DNA of 64,000 nt from positions 59,175,626-59,239,625 of the forward strand of contig CM056379.1 of NCBI GenBank assembly GCA_029718625.1, given 5' to 3'. Shown here in pieces: positions 63,289-64,000 of this stretch. The position numbers and the translations under genes were made by a program. Under the pieces are notes generated by a model. It searched no databases. It was not told the DNA's origin and worked only from the letters and a program-made list of their open reading frames with translations. The stretch's first letter is position 1. Every line of letters begins with the position of its first letter. This DNA comes from Synaphobranchus kaupii (Eukaryota > Chordata > Actinopteri > Anguilliformes > Synaphobranchidae).

Positions 63289-64000
63289 ATTTGGGCCAGG
63301 GATAGCCCTAGTATGTGTTACCTGTAGGCTAATATATGGAGACGGGTTGGCCAAGGACAGCCACCAAGGGAGGAGAGAAAAGTGGAAGATTGTTAGCTGT
63401 CACACAGTTGTCTGTGTATGCGTAGCAAATGAAAGTTATATAAAGTTTAAAAAAAAAACTTATTCCGACTCCTGTGTGGATTTCCTGATCACTGATAGCC
63501 TATAATAAGGAGGAAAACAGTCTGCCTACTATCAGTGATTTAAGCAATAGATCACGAGCGGGAGTGCGTTATTGGAAATATAAGCACCGCTGTGATGACG
63601 CAGCAAGGTCACGTTGTGAAGTAGCCTACTCTAACAGTGCTTATATATATCCAATAACCCACGAGCCTCAAGTGATCTATTGCTTTTATACAACAATGTT
63701 ACCATAAACGTTTAGTAAGTAATGAAAAAAACAATAACTTTTGATTAAGCCATTCTTTATTTCGGATTCGCCAACTTGCTAGCACCCGCTGTTGCTGTTG
63801 CCAGTGTTGTTTTTATGCTTCCTAGGCAACGCTCTATAGGTTTATTCTGCTATGGTAATAAAGCCATACGCAACTATTGCGCATTGGTGCGGATGAGAAG
63901 GCCATTACTTCGGCTCTTGATATGGATGAAAGTATGTTTTTGCAGAATTTCCTTATTCCATTTTGTGAAATAGGCTACCTCCCTGAAGTCCAGGTTTAAA
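63289..64000. other. Non-coding end of the window with a short MITE
   Basis: At 63540-63690, 'agcaatagatcacgagcggg' is mirrored by 'gagcctcaagtgatctattgc', and 'ttattggaaatataagca' by 'tgcttatatatatccaataa', giving arms of about 50 bases, a small TIR element. The remainder holds no recognised gene. Confidence 0.5.

Overview
The window reads as chromosomal DNA from a teleost fish. It is AT-rich and intron-bearing, has long CA/TG microsatellites, and is densely packed with fish transposon families: Tc1, hAT, piggyBac, a CACTA-type element, L2-type LINEs and Gypsy-type LTR elements. Only one conventional host gene is recognisable, the first coding exon of a C1q-like gene (c1ql1-like) on the minus strand at 47860-48459. 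No tRNA, rRNA or CRISPR array was found.

Layout. 1-5.8 kb: LINE scraps, a 43-bp satellite, a hairpin-forming duplication, a solo LTR (3796-4653) with a 5-bp target duplication, and a 35-bp satellite. 6.4-13.6 kb: a ten-exon gene with intact splice sites and an open 514-codon frame (CIDE-N-like N-terminus, SAMD3-like fish family). Sixty bases after it begins a two-zinc-finger CACTA/EnSpm-type transposase, followed by a 22-bp satellite and a transposon-like end. This is the most interesting part: gene and transposase may be one mobile unit. 13.6-17.9 kb: a complete non-autonomous hAT element inserted in a foldback repeat, plus smaller palindromes. 19.9-22.4 kb: a palindromic hAT/ZBED relic split by a solo LTR. 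24.3-26.0 kb: a Tc1 pseudogene split by a second solo LTR of the same family. 26.2-31.1 kb: a full Gypsy-type retrotransposon with paired 332-bp LTRs and the unusual order gag-protease-integrase-RT-RNase H (Gmr1-like), inactivated by stops and frameshifts. 31.6-41.5 kb: nested DNA transposons, including a 3-kb piggyBac-like element and a hAT MITE. 42-48 kb: gene-poor DNA, probably c1ql1 intron. 49.4-54.4 kb: LINE fragments, one with an intact endonuclease-tail plus RT frame. 55.0-60.3 kb: an LTR element with three in-frame minisatellites beside a Tc1 copy interrupted by two later insertions. 61.3-63.3 kb: a second piggyBac-like copy.

The host gene is a secreted synaptic-type C1q/collagen protein. 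Apart from the ten-exon gene, everything else is mobile DNA, and its nesting gives relative insertion ages. All family assignments come from reading motifs by eye; no database search was run. Boundaries backed by target-site duplications are the most secure.
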